A DNA stretch of 64,000 nucleotides, taken from assembly GCF_000723165.1 (NCBI RefSeq), contig NZ_HG322949.1:226771-290770 (forward strand), written 5' to 3'. A program made the translations under genes and the position numbers. Origin of the DNA: Janthinobacterium agaricidamnosum NBRC 102515 = DSM 9628 (GTDB lineage Bacteria; Pseudomonadota; Gammaproteobacteria; Burkholderiales; Burkholderiaceae_D). The notes under the pieces are model-generated. The model made no database searches. It was given only the letters and a program-made list of their open reading frames with translations, and was not told the DNA's origin. Shown piece by piece: positions 45,096-54,647 of the stretch (positions are counted from its first letter, which is position 1; each line of letters opens with the position of its first letter).

Positions 45096-45779
45096 TTACG
45101 CGCCGGCCCACATCCTGAGCAGGTTGTGATAGGTGCTGCTCAAGCCGACCACGGCGCCATCGGTTTCGCCCAGCGTGGCCCGCAATTGCCGCAGATGGTG
45201 GTCCATATTGAATAGCAGGCGGCGCTGGTCTGCGCCGCGCACCATGCTTTCGATCCAGAAAAAACTGGCCAGGCGCTGGCCGGAACGCACCGGCGCTACC
45301 CTGTGCACGCGGTCGCTTTCATACAGGATCATGTCGCCGGCCGGCAACTTGATCGATTCTTCACGGTACGCATCGGCCAGCACCAGTTCGCCGCCGTCAT
45401 AAGCGTCCGGATCGCTGAGGAACAAGGTGCACGACAGGTCGGCGCGCAAGCTGTTGCCATTGGATAGATAGCGCACCGACGCATCGACATGGTCGCCATA
45501 ACTGTTGGCCGCGCCGCTGTAGCAATTGAACCATGGTGGAGAAATATGTTTCGGCAAGGCCGCCGTGAAAAACAGCGGATGGCGTTTTAATCCAGCCATG
45601 ACCAGTTGCTGCAGCGCCGTCGACACGGCAGATTGCTCGGCCAGTTGCCGATTGTTTTTGACGTGCGCCGCCTGCTGGCCGGACGTGGCCCGGCCATCAG
45701 TCCAGGGGGCTTGCTGCAGCAGTGCACGGGCCTGCGCGACGTCGTTCTCAGTGAGTACTTGCTTGAGGTGCAGTAACAT
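45096..45779 (-). CDS. piuC: Fe(II)/2-oxoglutarate-dependent dioxygenase, PiuC/YbiX (PKHD) type
   Basis: A 227-residue PKHD-type hydroxylase. Iron ligands H97, D99 and H159 (GDHVDA, DRVHRVAP) and the 2-oxoglutarate arginine R169 are present; YSGAANSYGDHVD and YDGGELVLAD are family signatures. In Pseudomonas, PiuC stands beside the PiuA receptor in an iron-regulated operon and is linked to siderophore-drug uptake; the same order is seen here. Six bases separate it from the Sel1 gene upstream. Confidence 0.92.
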   Translation of the reverse strand: MLLHLKQVLTENDVAQARALLQQAPWTDGRATSGQQAAHVKNNRQLAEQSAVSTALQQLVMAGLKRHPLFFTAALPKHISPPWFNCYSGAANSYGDHVDASVRYLSNGNSLRADLSCTLFLSDPDAYDGGELVLADAYREESIKLPAGDMILYESDRVHRVAPVRSGQRLASFFWIESMVRGADQRRLLFNMDHHLRQLRATLGETDGAVVGLSSTYHNLLRMWAGA

Positions 45780-45785
45780 GGTTGT

Positions 45786-46508
45786 TCAAATAGAGTCGGC
45801 TTCGTCGCGCAAACGCTGCTCGCCGGACGACCGCAGCCAGCCTTTCAGATTATGCAGGAACGCCGGCGTTGCACTGCGCGGAATGCGCCTGATCATGTCC
45901 AGCGCCGCATCGACCTGACCGCGTTCTAGCAATACCCGCGCGCAATTGAATTGCCCGCGGAAATCGCCGCCCTCGGCCGCCATCCGGTAACAGTCAAACG
46001 CCCGTTCGGCATCTGGCGCCACTTCCCATCCTTCTTCAAAAAAGCGGCCGACGATATTGACCGCCTTCGCATGTCCCGTCGCCGCCGCTTTTTGATACCA
46101 GGCCAACGCGGCCGGCCGGTCGGCCTCGATGCCGAGGCCGCTCATGAGCAGATTGGCAAAATTATACATGCCCCATGGATCGCCGCGCTTGGCGGCCAGC
46201 CGGTACCAATATACCGCCATCGCCATGTCGGGCGACGTGCCCCAGCCATGTTGATGGCAGCGTCCCAGCATATTGATCGCTTCCACCTCATCGCGCTCGG
46301 CGGCGACGCGGAACCAATGCAGCGCCTCATGCGGATCGCGTTGCAAGCCATGGCCGTCGAGCAGGCGCTGCGCCAGGATCGCTTGCGCGCGCGGCACGCC
46401 TTGCTGCGCCGCCACGCGCAGCCATGGCGTGGCGGCGGCGGGCGGGCCGGCCATCAGCGCGGCGAAATCGTCGGCGCCGATGGCGTTCAATTGCGCCACG
46501 CTGACCAT
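45786..46508 (-). CDS. Sel1-like repeat protein
   Basis: A 240-residue protein of at least four Sel1-like repeats (about 36 residues each), visible as HEALHWFRVAAERDE, MAVYWYRLAAKRGDPWG, AALAWYQKAAATGHAKA and RAFDCYRMAAEGGDFRG. No signal peptide. These repeats form helical scaffolds for protein-protein contacts. Its ATG stands one base after the stop of the receptor gene and piuC follows after six bases; the same triplet occurs in Pseudomonas (PA4514-PA4516 region, from memory), suggesting a shared role in iron-siderophore use. Confidence 0.88.
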   Translation of the reverse strand: MVSVAQLNAIGADDFAALMAGPPAAATPWLRVAAQQGVPRAQAILAQRLLDGHGLQRDPHEALHWFRVAAERDEVEAINMLGRCHQHGWGTSPDMAMAVYWYRLAAKRGDPWGMYNFANLLMSGLGIEADRPAALAWYQKAAATGHAKAVNIVGRFFEEGWEVAPDAERAFDCYRMAAEGGDFRGQFNCARVLLERGQVDAALDMIRRIPRSATPAFLHNLKGWLRSSGEQRLRDEADSI

Positions 46509-46509
46509 C

Positions 46510-48903
46510 TTAGAAGCTCAGGTCGGCGCTGACGGTGATGGTGCGTCCGGCGCCCGGCACGCCATATAGCTGGAAGCCGTCCAGCGACGAGCCGATGCGC
46601 GACCAGTAGAACTTGTTGAACAGGTTGTTGACGTTGGCGTTCAAGGCCAGGTTCTTGCTGACCTTGTAGCGCGCGGCAATGCTGTGCACCCAGTACGACG
46701 GCGCTTTTTCGGTATCGAGCACATACACCGGTGCGATGCCGGCCGGGCCGCTGACGCTGCTGCTGTTATTGCGCAAGCCGCCGACGTAGGTATTGTCCGA
46801 ATAACGCCGTTCACCGACATATTGCGCGCCATAGCTGAACTTCAAGCCGGCCGTCGCTTCATACGAGGTCCACAGGTTCAGCGACCAGTCCGGCACGTTC
46901 TTCGCTTCGCTGCCCTGGTTGACGCCCTTGGTCTGTTCGCTTTTTAAATGCGACAAGCCGCCAAACACCGACCATTCCTTGCTCAGGTCGCCTTGCAAGC
47001 CCAGTTCGATGCCATCGACCCGTTTGGCCGGCAATGCGCGCACCGGCGATGTGTCGTCGTCGCCATACTCCCAGGAATCGCTCAATTCCGAGCGGAATAT
47101 CGCACCGGTCAGCGACAACTTATCGTGCAGCAAATCCCACTTGGTGCCCAGCTCGGTGGTCTTGGCGGTGGCCGGTTTATACACCGACGCGGCGGCCGTG
47201 CCGAAGATATTGTTGTTGGTCGATGCGCCGACCGCCGACGGTTCAGCCGCCTGGCTGTAGGAAACATAAATACTGCCATCCTTGGCCGGTTTGTAGACCA
47301 GCCCGACCCGGCCGCTGACGGCGCCGGCGCTGCTGTCGGAGAGCGTCACGCCTTTTTGGGAAGTGACGGCCTTCCAGTCGTCATAGCGCAGCGAGGCCAG
47401 CGCTTGCCATTGCGGCGTGAAGCTGATGGTGTCGCTGACATACACCCCCGCATTGCTCAAACGCGACACCAGGCCGGCGCTGCCCTTGACGGTAGGCGCG
47501 CTGGCGAAGGCGGTGTTCGGATTGCTCAAGTCGAACCACAGGTTGCCGAGCGGTGCATCGATGGTGCGCTGCAAGTCGCCATAGGTTTCGCGGTACAGGT
47601 CGAGCCCGGTGACCAGGTCGTGATGCAAGCCGGCGGTATCGAATTTCAAGGTGAGATCGGTTTGCGCGCCCAGTGTGCTGTAGCGTTTCGAGGTGCCGAA
47701 ATCGCTGCCGCGCAGCACGCCATAATGTTGCATGCTGGAGTCACTGCCGGTATTGCTGAAATTGGTGTACGACGGAATGCCGGCGATATTGCTCAAGCCG
47801 CCGACACCCACATAACCGAGCGACGTGCCCAGCGAGCCGCCCTTGGCGTTGCCAGCCTGGAAGCGGGCCGGCGACAGGACGCCGATATTGTCGGTGCGCG
47901 CCCAGCGCAACTGGGTATGGATCTTGGCGTTCGGACTGAAATCATGGTCCAGCTTGCCGGTCACGGAATCGGACTTGGTCTTTTGCACATAGGAATCGGC
48001 GCCGAACCAGGCGCTGTCGGCGATGCCCGGCATCACTTGTCCGCCAGTGCCGCGCGGGATCGGCAAGCCGCCGTCCGGCACATTGTTATCTTCCTGGTGG
48101 AATACGTCGATGAAGCCGCGGGTATCGGTGTCGAGACCGAAACCGAGCGAGGCGGCGACGCCCTGGCGGTCGTACTTGACCTTGTCGCGGTCGACCACCT
48201 GGTTCTTTTGCTTCATCAAATTGATGCGCAAGGCGCTGGTGTCGCTCAATTGACGGTTGAAGTCGCCGGTGACGCGGCCATACGAAGCGCTGCCGGCGCC
48301 GATCGATGCATTGTAGTCATTGCCTAATTCGGCTTCCTTGCTGACCAGGTTGACGCTGCCGCCGACCGCCGACACGCCCGATTCGATCGAGCCGGTGCCC
48401 TTGAATACTTCGGCCTGTTCCAGGTCGAAGGTGTCGTTGCGGCTCGACAAGCCGGCGTCGCGCATGCCATCGACCGTCAGGCTTTGTTCGGACGAGAAGC
48501 CGCGGATGGTGAACATATCGCCCCAGCCCAGGTTGCCTTCGCCGGAAGTGAAGGTAATGCCGGGCACGTTCTTCAGCACATCTTGCAGGTTTTGCGCATT
48601 TTGTTCGGTCAGCACTTCCTTGGGCACGATGGAAATACTTTGCGGCGTGTCGCGCAGCGGCTGGGTGAATTTTTGCGAACTCAGGTGTTCCGGTTTGTAG
48701 GCTGGCGCTTCGCGCTCGCCCTTGACGATCACCGCCTTCAATTGCACCGGCTTGTCGGCCGATGGGCTTGCCGGCCCCGCATCGGCATCGGCCGCCAGCG
48801 CCGGCAGGGCCAGCGACGCCAGCGCCATGCCGACCGCCGCCGACAGGGCTTGGCGGCGTGGTAAACCATTCAATTCAGAAACCGTTTTGCTGCGATTGTT
48901 CAT
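46510..48903 (-). CDS. piuA: TonB-dependent siderophore receptor, PiuA/Fiu-like
   Basis: A 797-residue outer-membrane receptor. Signal peptide to ALAAD, plug domain (about 65-205: QKFTQPLRDTPQSISIVPKEVL, DMFTIRGFSSEQSLTVDGM, VEVFKG-like AEVFKGTGSIESG) and a barrel ending with a phenylalanine (TVSADLSF). Plug motif SVNLVSKEA resembles Fiu/PiuA receptors. I chose ATG 48903, with GGGA upstream; an in-frame GTG at 48915 is less likely. A Fur box lies 20 bases upstream of that start. First gene of an operon with Sel1, PiuC and hydroxy-acid oxidase genes. Confidence 0.9.
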   Translation of the reverse strand: MNNRSKTVSELNGLPRRQALSAAVGMALASLALPALAADADAGPASPSADKPVQLKAVIVKGEREAPAYKPEHLSSQKFTQPLRDTPQSISIVPKEVLTEQNAQNLQDVLKNVPGITFTSGEGNLGWGDMFTIRGFSSEQSLTVDGMRDAGLSSRNDTFDLEQAEVFKGTGSIESGVSAVGGSVNLVSKEAELGNDYNASIGAGSASYGRVTGDFNRQLSDTSALRINLMKQKNQVVDRDKVKYDRQGVAASLGFGLDTDTRGFIDVFHQEDNNVPDGGLPIPRGTGGQVMPGIADSAWFGADSYVQKTKSDSVTGKLDHDFSPNAKIHTQLRWARTDNIGVLSPARFQAGNAKGGSLGTSLGYVGVGGLSNIAGIPSYTNFSNTGSDSSMQHYGVLRGSDFGTSKRYSTLGAQTDLTLKFDTAGLHHDLVTGLDLYRETYGDLQRTIDAPLGNLWFDLSNPNTAFASAPTVKGSAGLVSRLSNAGVYVSDTISFTPQWQALASLRYDDWKAVTSQKGVTLSDSSAGAVSGRVGLVYKPAKDGSIYVSYSQAAEPSAVGASTNNNIFGTAAASVYKPATAKTTELGTKWDLLHDKLSLTGAIFRSELSDSWEYGDDDTSPVRALPAKRVDGIELGLQGDLSKEWSVFGGLSHLKSEQTKGVNQGSEAKNVPDWSLNLWTSYEATAGLKFSYGAQYVGERRYSDNTYVGGLRNNSSSVSGPAGIAPVYVLDTEKAPSYWVHSIAARYKVSKNLALNANVNNLFNKFYWSRIGSSLDGFQLYGVPGAGRTITVSADLSF

Positions 48904-48922
48904 ATAATTTCCCACTATTAAA

Positions 48923-48941
48923 TATAATGATTCTCATTAGC
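48923..48941. promoter_or_regulatory. Fur box upstream of the PiuA-like receptor operon
   Basis: TATAATGATTCTCATTAGC fits the Fur consensus, with a good dyad around ATGATTCTCAT. It lies directly upstream of the receptor start and should cause iron repression of the four-gene operon. It is about 170 bases from the divergent two-component genes and might affect them too. Confidence 0.72.
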
Positions 48942-49109
48942 GTTAAACTATAGGGCGTGACTGTCCTGGCGATATGTTGATAGCCGGGTCGAATGTAATG
49001 AAATGTGTTGAAGTTATGATTCGCAACATTTCATTGCAATTCATGGGCGCAAAACAACAGCGCGGCGGTCGACAATCCGCAGCGGCCACTCCACCGATGT
49101 TGCAGGAAT

Positions 49110-49832
49110 ATGAAAAAAGCAGACCACGTATTGATCGTCGACGACGATCCCGAAATTCGCCAGTTGCTGACCGACTATTTACAAGGCAATGGCTACCGCA
49201 CTTCGGCCGCCGCCGATGGCGAAGAGATGCGCCGTTTGCTGCTGGCCGTGCCGGTCGACATCGTCGTGCTCGACCTGATGCTGCCGGGCGACGACGGCTT
49301 GACGCTGTGCCGCGAATTGCGCAAACGCAGCAACACGCCCGTCATCATGCTGACCGCGCGCGGCACGCTGATCGACCGCATCGTCGGCCTGGAAGTGGGC
49401 GCCGACGATTACCTGCCGAAACCGTTCGATCCCCGTGAATTGCTGGCGCGCATCAAGGTGATCTTGCGCCGCGCGCGCAGCTTTCCCGAACAAAGTGAAA
49501 TCGAGCAAATTCCCTACATCCATTTCGCGGGCTGGCGGCTCGATACGCAAGCCCGCCAGATGCTGTCGCCGAAGGGTGTGACGATCACGCTGGGCGGTTC
49601 CGATTATTTGCTGTTGCGCGAATTGCTGAACCACCCGAACCGCACGTTGAGCCGCGATTATTTGCTGGGCCGCGTGTATGACAAGGAAAGCGCGCCCTTC
49701 GACCGCGCCATCGACGTCTGCATCAGCCGCTTGCGCCAGCAGCTCGACGACGATCCGCGCGCGCCATCGCTGATACGCACCGTGCGCAACGCCGGCTACA
49801 TGCTGACCGCCGTGGTCGATCCGCAGGCATGA
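49110..49832 (+). CDS. OmpR-family response regulator
   Basis: A 240-residue regulator. Receiver domain with acidic pocket DDD (11-13), phospho-acceptor D55 (VVLDLMLPG) and the conserved lysine in LPKPFD; C-terminal winged helix (about 135-235, with TLSRDYLLGRVY and RAIDVCISRLRQQL). It has AGGA close to ATG 49110. Its stop overlaps the start of the kinase gene (ATGA). Placed divergently from the receptor operon, it might control it, but the 206 bases between show a Fur box and no obvious regulator site. Confidence 0.92.
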   Translation: MKKADHVLIVDDDPEIRQLLTDYLQGNGYRTSAAADGEEMRRLLLAVPVDIVVLDLMLPGDDGLTLCRELRKRSNTPVIMLTARGTLIDRIVGLEVGADDYLPKPFDPRELLARIKVILRRARSFPEQSEIEQIPYIHFAGWRLDTQARQMLSPKGVTITLGGSDYLLLRELLNHPNRTLSRDYLLGRVYDKESAPFDRAIDVCISRLRQQLDDDPRAPSLIRTVRNAGYMLTAVVDPQA

Positions 49833-51211
49833 AGTACTTGTGGCCGCAATCGCTGTCGGGCCAGCTCGCCATCATCCTGGTGATCGGCATGTTGCTGGCG
49901 CAAATGTTGACCGGCACCATCTGGTACGACATGCGTTACGGCAAGGCGCTGGAAATGCCGACCCGGCTGGTGGCCGCCAAACTGGGTCATAGCTTGCGCA
50001 TCCTCGATGCGGCCGATGCGGGCGAACGCGATCAATTGATCGCTGCGCTGAGCAGCACCGATTTCCATTTGCAATTGCTGGCGATGCCGAGCACCGCCAT
50101 GCAATCGTCCGACCGCAGCGTGACGGCGCTGGCCCAGTTGCTGCAAGAAGTGCTGCAGCATGAAACCGGCAAACGATTGAATATCCGCATGCTCGACATC
50201 CACCTCGATGGCGACCATGAAGGCGAGGATGAATTGCTGACCTTGCTGCATACCGAATACCCATCCGGCCATTTCCGGCTGCAAGTGCAATTGCCCGATG
50301 GCGCCTGGCTGCAGGCGGACGCGCGCGAAGGGCAGGCCGGCATGAGCATGGCGCCGCTGAGCGCGCTGTTCGATTATTTGGGGCGCATCTATCTGCTGCG
50401 CATCGCCGCCATCATCGTCATCGCGCTGCTGGCGGTGCGGCTGGTGATGCGTCCGCTGAACCGGCTGGCGCGCGCGGCCGAGCGGCTGGGCGCCAATCTG
50501 CACAGCGAACCGCTGACCGAAAGCGGCCCGCTGGAAGTGCGCAAGGCGGCGCAGGCTTTCAACGCCATGCAGCGCAGGCTGATCGCCAACATCGCCGAAC
50601 GCACGCGTTTCCTGGCGGCGGTCTCGCACGATCTGCGCTCGCCGATCACGCGCATGAAATTGCGCACCGAAATGCTGCGCCAGCCCGAACAGCAAGAAAA
50701 ATTCCGCAAGGATCTCGATGAAATGGACGCCCTGATTTCCGCCACCTTGAACGTGGTGCAAGACATCGAGGTGCATGAAGAAAAGCAGTTGATCGACATC
50801 GACAGTTTGCTGCTGAGCCTGCAAACCGACTTCAGCGAAATCGGCGCCGAAATCACCGTGCACGGCAAGGCCGCGCCGCTGCCGGCCTATGGCCGCAGCC
50901 TGAAACGCTGCCTGCAAAACTTGCTCGACAACGCGGTGCGTTATGGCGAGCGGGCTGACGTCAGCGTGCAAGACGATGAGCGGCAATTGCGCATCACCAT
51001 CAGCGACCACGGCCCCGGCATACCGGAGGCCATGCTGGAGCAAGTGCTGGAACCGTTTTACCGCCTGGAACAATCGCGCAACAGCAGCACCGGCGGTTTC
51101 GGCCTGGGGCTGAGCATCGCGCAAACCATCGTGCTGGCGCATCACGGCAGTTTGAGCTTGCATAACCGCGAACAGGGCGGATTGGAAGCACGGATTATTT
51201 TGCTAAGATAA
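49829..51211 (+). CDS. EnvZ-like sensor histidine kinase
   Basis: A 460-residue membrane kinase. Two membrane helices (about 12-32 and 180-205) enclose a periplasmic sensor of about 150 residues without a recognised fold. It is followed by HAMP (RPLNRLARAAERLG), the H-box AAVSHDLRSPITRMKL (histidine near residue 267) and an ATPase domain (LQNLLDNAVRYGE, ISDHGPGIP, FYRLEQSRN, GGFGLGLSIAQ). EnvZ/CpxA-type architecture. Translationally coupled to the response regulator. An A+T-rich unrelated gene follows. Confidence 0.92.
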   Translation: MKYLWPQSLSGQLAIILVIGMLLAQMLTGTIWYDMRYGKALEMPTRLVAAKLGHSLRILDAADAGERDQLIAALSSTDFHLQLLAMPSTAMQSSDRSVTALAQLLQEVLQHETGKRLNIRMLDIHLDGDHEGEDELLTLLHTEYPSGHFRLQVQLPDGAWLQADAREGQAGMSMAPLSALFDYLGRIYLLRIAAIIVIALLAVRLVMRPLNRLARAAERLGANLHSEPLTESGPLEVRKAAQAFNAMQRRLIANIAERTRFLAAVSHDLRSPITRMKLRTEMLRQPEQQEKFRKDLDEMDALISATLNVVQDIEVHEEKQLIDIDSLLLSLQTDFSEIGAEITVHGKAAPLPAYGRSLKRCLQNLLDNAVRYGERADVSVQDDERQLRITISDHGPGIPEAMLEQVLEPFYRLEQSRNSSTGGFGLGLSIAQTIVLAHHGSLSLHNREQGGLEARIILLR

Positions 51212-51284
51212 GCAGATTCCGACTGACAGAAAAATTCCTTCTCTGTTATTTTGTGGAATTAAAATTGAATACGGGAGTTAATTT

Positions 51285-52298
51285 GTGGCCTCTGATTTGA
51301 GCGGAGAAGTAAGTAAGGAAAATAAATATTCCCACTCTTATAAGGAATTTTTTCCCGTATTAGGATTCATGATTTCTCATCCTTTCGAGATTTTTGCGTT
51401 ACTAGTCTCTGTCATAGGAATTTTAGGATATGCTGCGGGTGATTCATTTTATCAAGGTTGGAATTCGGTAGCGGGAATTTCATCATATACTTTTTCTATT
51501 GGTACATATGAGAAAATAGTAAAAGGTTTGACCCTTGTTTCTCCTTGGATTTATTGTATTGCCCTTTTAATTTTTGCTATTGTTTACGCATCAATGTTGG
51601 GGATATGGGATGAATGGCACACGCAAAGAAGTTCTTTAGTAAGAATTCGTAGACGCAGTTTTGAAAAGAAGAACGAAAGGCTGCTACGTTATAAAATTGC
51701 GAAGGCGGCTAAGGCTGAGAGGTGCACTTTTGGAATTCTTGCGAGAGATACAGGGCCTTTAAATTTAAAATGGAAAGAGCTTGGCCCAAGAGGTCGTTGG
51801 CGGATAAGATCTGAAATAAGATATGAAGAGAGGAAAAGAAAATTAATTCGATATGAGAAATATGGAGTTAAAGTTATTGGATTGATTTTTTATCTTGTTA
51901 TTGTTGGTGTGTTTTCACTATCTTATTTTGTTTTAAAAAATATGATTATCAAGCCGGCAAATAGAGATGGCACACTGGAATATATTGGAATTTATTTGGC
52001 GGTGACAGGAAAATTGCCAACGCAGTTAGTGAACAATAATATTGAGAAGAAGCGGATGGTGGAGCTTGCCTGCGACGGTTATCATGAATTGTGGAAATAT
52101 CGATTTTCCTCGATCAATGACGCTGAAGTTGATGGGGGATCTGGCAGTGGGAAATATATTTTACAAGGCGGAGATAAAATATTTTTCCTTTTAGGGAGTG
52201 AAGGTTCAAGTATCTATTCTTTTGGCAGTAAGAATTTTGTATTGAACGAGGCGTATCCAAGAAAGTATTCCGACTTGGTCAAGGATTGCAAAGATTGA
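51285..52298 (+). CDS. A+T-rich orphan membrane protein
   Basis: A 337-residue protein of unknown family. Three membrane helices: about 30-50 (IFALLVSVIGILGYAAG), 85-105 (PWIYCIALLIFAIVYASMLGI) and 195-215 (VIGLIFYLVIVGVFSLSYFVL). A highly basic segment lies between helices 2 and 3, and about 115 residues follow helix 3. Translation from GTG 51285 is supported by GGGAG seven bases upstream. Base use is far more A+T-rich than the neighbours, so it was probably acquired. It abuts a truncated gene on the other strand. Confidence 0.75.
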   Translation: MASDLSGEVSKENKYSHSYKEFFPVLGFMISHPFEIFALLVSVIGILGYAAGDSFYQGWNSVAGISSYTFSIGTYEKIVKGLTLVSPWIYCIALLIFAIVYASMLGIWDEWHTQRSSLVRIRRRSFEKKNERLLRYKIAKAAKAERCTFGILARDTGPLNLKWKELGPRGRWRIRSEIRYEERKRKLIRYEKYGVKVIGLIFYLVIVGVFSLSYFVLKNMIIKPANRDGTLEYIGIYLAVTGKLPTQLVNNNIEKKRMVELACDGYHELWKYRFSSINDAEVDGGSGSGKYILQGGDKIFFLLGSEGSSIYSFGSKNFVLNEAYPRKYSDLVKDCKD

Positions 52299-52319
52299 AC
52301 TTGCTATTGGCTCTTCATG

Positions 52320-52655
52320 TCATGCAGATCGATCTATTATGCGGCGCGGCCGTGCGGCGCCGCCACATCGCGGCTGGGCGGATTCCTGCAGCTCTTCGAG
52401 CGTGGTTTCGGTATCCTGGAAATTGGGGCCGGCAATCGCGGCGAGACGGGCCGCGCCGCCCTTGGCATTGTCGCTGGCGCGTTGAACCTGGCCAGCCAGA
52501 GGAAGCATGTCCGGCGCCAGGCGCGATTGCAGCAGCACGGATTGCGGAATATTTTTTTCGGCCGCGTAGGCCGCTACTTTGTCGAGGTAGTGCGACATGA
52601 TGCCCAGGCCGCGTATCAATACGGGAATGGAGGCATCGTACATGGAAAGGGACAT
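52320..52655 (-). pseudogene. DUF1993-family gene, 3' truncated
   Basis: Starts normally (AGGA, ATG 52655, MSLSMYDASIPVLIRGL) and follows the DUF1993 pattern (DKVAAYAAEKNI, LLQSRLAPDMLPLAGQVQRASDNAKGGAARLA, DTETTLEELQE). After about residue 93 the sequence turns into an unrelated Arg-rich tail and stops at 111, while the family is usually about 170 residues. The break is next to the A+T-rich orphan gene, so an insertion or deletion removed the 3' end. Function of the family is unknown. Confidence 0.75.
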
Positions 52656-52756
52656 GATCGTTCCTGTTAGCTTGCGTGTTTAAAGAGAGCCCGCACATGT
52701 GCGCAGGCGCTGCGGATAAGCGCCTGCGCCTTGCCGGCGCAGGCGCCCGGCCACAG

Positions 52757-53506
52757 TTAGACTTGGGCCATGCCGCCGTCGACTGGCAGGTCGATACCGG
52801 CGATGTAGGCGCTTTCATCCGATGCCAGGAACAGCGCGGCGGCAGCGATTTCGTGCGCTTCGCCCATGCGGCCCAGTGGAACCTGGGTAGCGAAGAACGC
52901 ACGCACCTGGTCGGCTCCTTCTTTGGTTTCAGCCTGGCTGTCGATCATCGGCGTATCGATTGGCCCCGGGCTCAAGGTGTTGACGCGGATGCCGCGTTCT
53001 TTCAGTTCCGCGGTCCAGGTGCGGACGAACGAACGTACTGCCGCCTTGGTGGCGCTGTAGGTGGCGTAGCCAGGGAAACCCTTGGTCGATGCGATCGACG
53101 ATACCAGGATGATAGCGCCGCCCTTGCCCATCAGCGGCAGCGCTTTTTGCACCGTGTAAAACAAGCCTTTGGCGTTGATGCCGAAGGTCTTGTCGTAGTG
53201 CGCTTCGTTGGCGTCATCGATGGGCGTCGGCTCCACGATGCCGGAGTTCGCCACGACGATGTCCAGCTTGCCTTTTTGGGATTTGACGGCGGCGTACAGG
53301 CGCTCCAGGTCTGCCATGCTGCTGACGTCGCCTTGCACGGCGCTGACGTTGCTGCCAATTAGCGCGACGGCCTTGTCCAGCTCGGACTGGCGGCGGCCGG
53401 TGATGAAGACGTATGCGCCTTCGTTGACGAAGCGTTGCGCCGTTGCCAGGCCAATGCCGCTGCTGCTGCCGGTGACGACTGCTACTTTACCTTTAAGATT
53501 GCTCAT
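52757..53506 (-). CDS. Short-chain dehydrogenase/reductase
   Basis: A 249-residue NAD(P)-dependent oxidoreductase of the classical SDR type: cofactor loop TGSSSGIG (12-19), NSG (87-89), catalytic serine near 136, Y150 and K154 (YSATK), and the C-terminal substrate loop. FPGYATYSATKAAVRSFVRTW and SPGPIDTPM are typical. It is divergent from a LysR gene that carries a frameshift, so the usual regulation may be lost. Substrate unknown. Confidence 0.93.
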   Translation of the reverse strand: MSNLKGKVAVVTGSSSGIGLATAQRFVNEGAYVFITGRRQSELDKAVALIGSNVSAVQGDVSSMADLERLYAAVKSQKGKLDIVVANSGIVEPTPIDDANEAHYDKTFGINAKGLFYTVQKALPLMGKGGAIILVSSIASTKGFPGYATYSATKAAVRSFVRTWTAELKERGIRVNTLSPGPIDTPMIDSQAETKEGADQVRAFFATQVPLGRMGEAHEIAAAALFLASDESAYIAGIDLPVDGGMAQV

Positions 53507-53682
53507 ATCGATACTCCAGTGATGGTCAGGTTAAAAAAGGCGTTTGTCGCGAGGGCTTCGTTTTCCCTTGCATCCAAGCTCCCCATGACCAAAGTATCGG
53601 GGCGAGGCCATCAACCGATAAGACCACGCAACCGTATAATGCCTATGCCTCGATAGCATGAATGTGATTTTAGGAGTGTCAA

Positions 53683-54625
53683 TTGGATCGTTTTCTACTA
53701 ATGCAGTGCTTCGTGCGCGCGGTTGAAACCGGCAGCTTTTCGGCCGTGGCGCGAGAGCTGGGGACTGGGCAGCCCAACGTGAGCCGGAACATCGCGGCGC
53801 TGGAACAGCATCTCGGTACGCGGCTGCTGCACCGTTCGACGCGCAAACTGACGATGACCCCTGAAGGCGAGCGCTACTATGCGGAGGTCAGGCGGGTCTT
53901 CGACGCGATCGCCGAGGCCGAATCCAATGCCAGGGGAGAGGATAAACCCAGCGGCTTGCTGAAGGTGAGTTGTCCGACTTCACTCGGCCGCACCCAGCTG
54001 CTGCCTTGGGTGGTGAAATTTCTCGAACAGTATCCGGACAATGGAAGTCGATGTCCAGATCAGCGACCGCTTCATCGATATGGTGGAAGAGGGCGTGGAC
54101 CTGGCAATCCGCATCGGCACCTTGGAGGACAGTACCCTGCGCGCCCGGCGCATCGGCGCATCGGAGCGCGTGTGTGTCGCCAGTGCCGGCTACCTGCAAA
54201 AAAAGCCGGCGCCCAAGGCGCCGGCAGACCTGGCGAACCATAACTGCATCGCCTATACCCTTTTTTTCGCAGGTACCTCCTGGCTCTTCAGCGATGGAGA
54301 GGCGGTCATCAGGGGAAGCATGAAGTCCAACACGCTCGATGGCGTCCATCAGGCCGTGATCGATGGACTGGGGATAGGGTATGGTCCTCTGTGGATGTTC
54401 GAGGATGCGGTGCGCAGCGGTGACGTGAAGCTGCTGCTCACCGACTTCAGCCCGAAGCCGGTGCCGATCCTGATCGTCTATTCTGCCAGCAGGCTGATGC
54501 CACGCAGGGCCAGCGCGTTCATGGATTTTTTTTCCGAGGCGTTCAAAAGCCAGCCATCCCTGAATGAGGGATCGCTGCGGAAACTGCTTGAAAGCCAGGG
54601 CGCATCCCTCAAGTTCACAGCGTGA
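53683..54625 (+). pseudogene. LysR-family regulator with a +1 frameshift
   Basis: A LysR regulator in two frames. The first part (TTG 53683, AGGAG upstream; MDRFLLMQCFVRAVETGSFS, HTH and linker) reads to FLEQYPD at 54039. The second part (MEVDVQISDRFIDMVEEG to the stop at 54625) continues the effector domain in the +1 frame. Removing one A at 54040/54041 restores an intact protein of about 313 residues. It is a recent mutation or a sequence error. It is divergent from the SDR gene, its likely target. Confidence 0.85.
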
Positions 54626-54647
54626 AAACGTGAGTCCGTTTACATCC

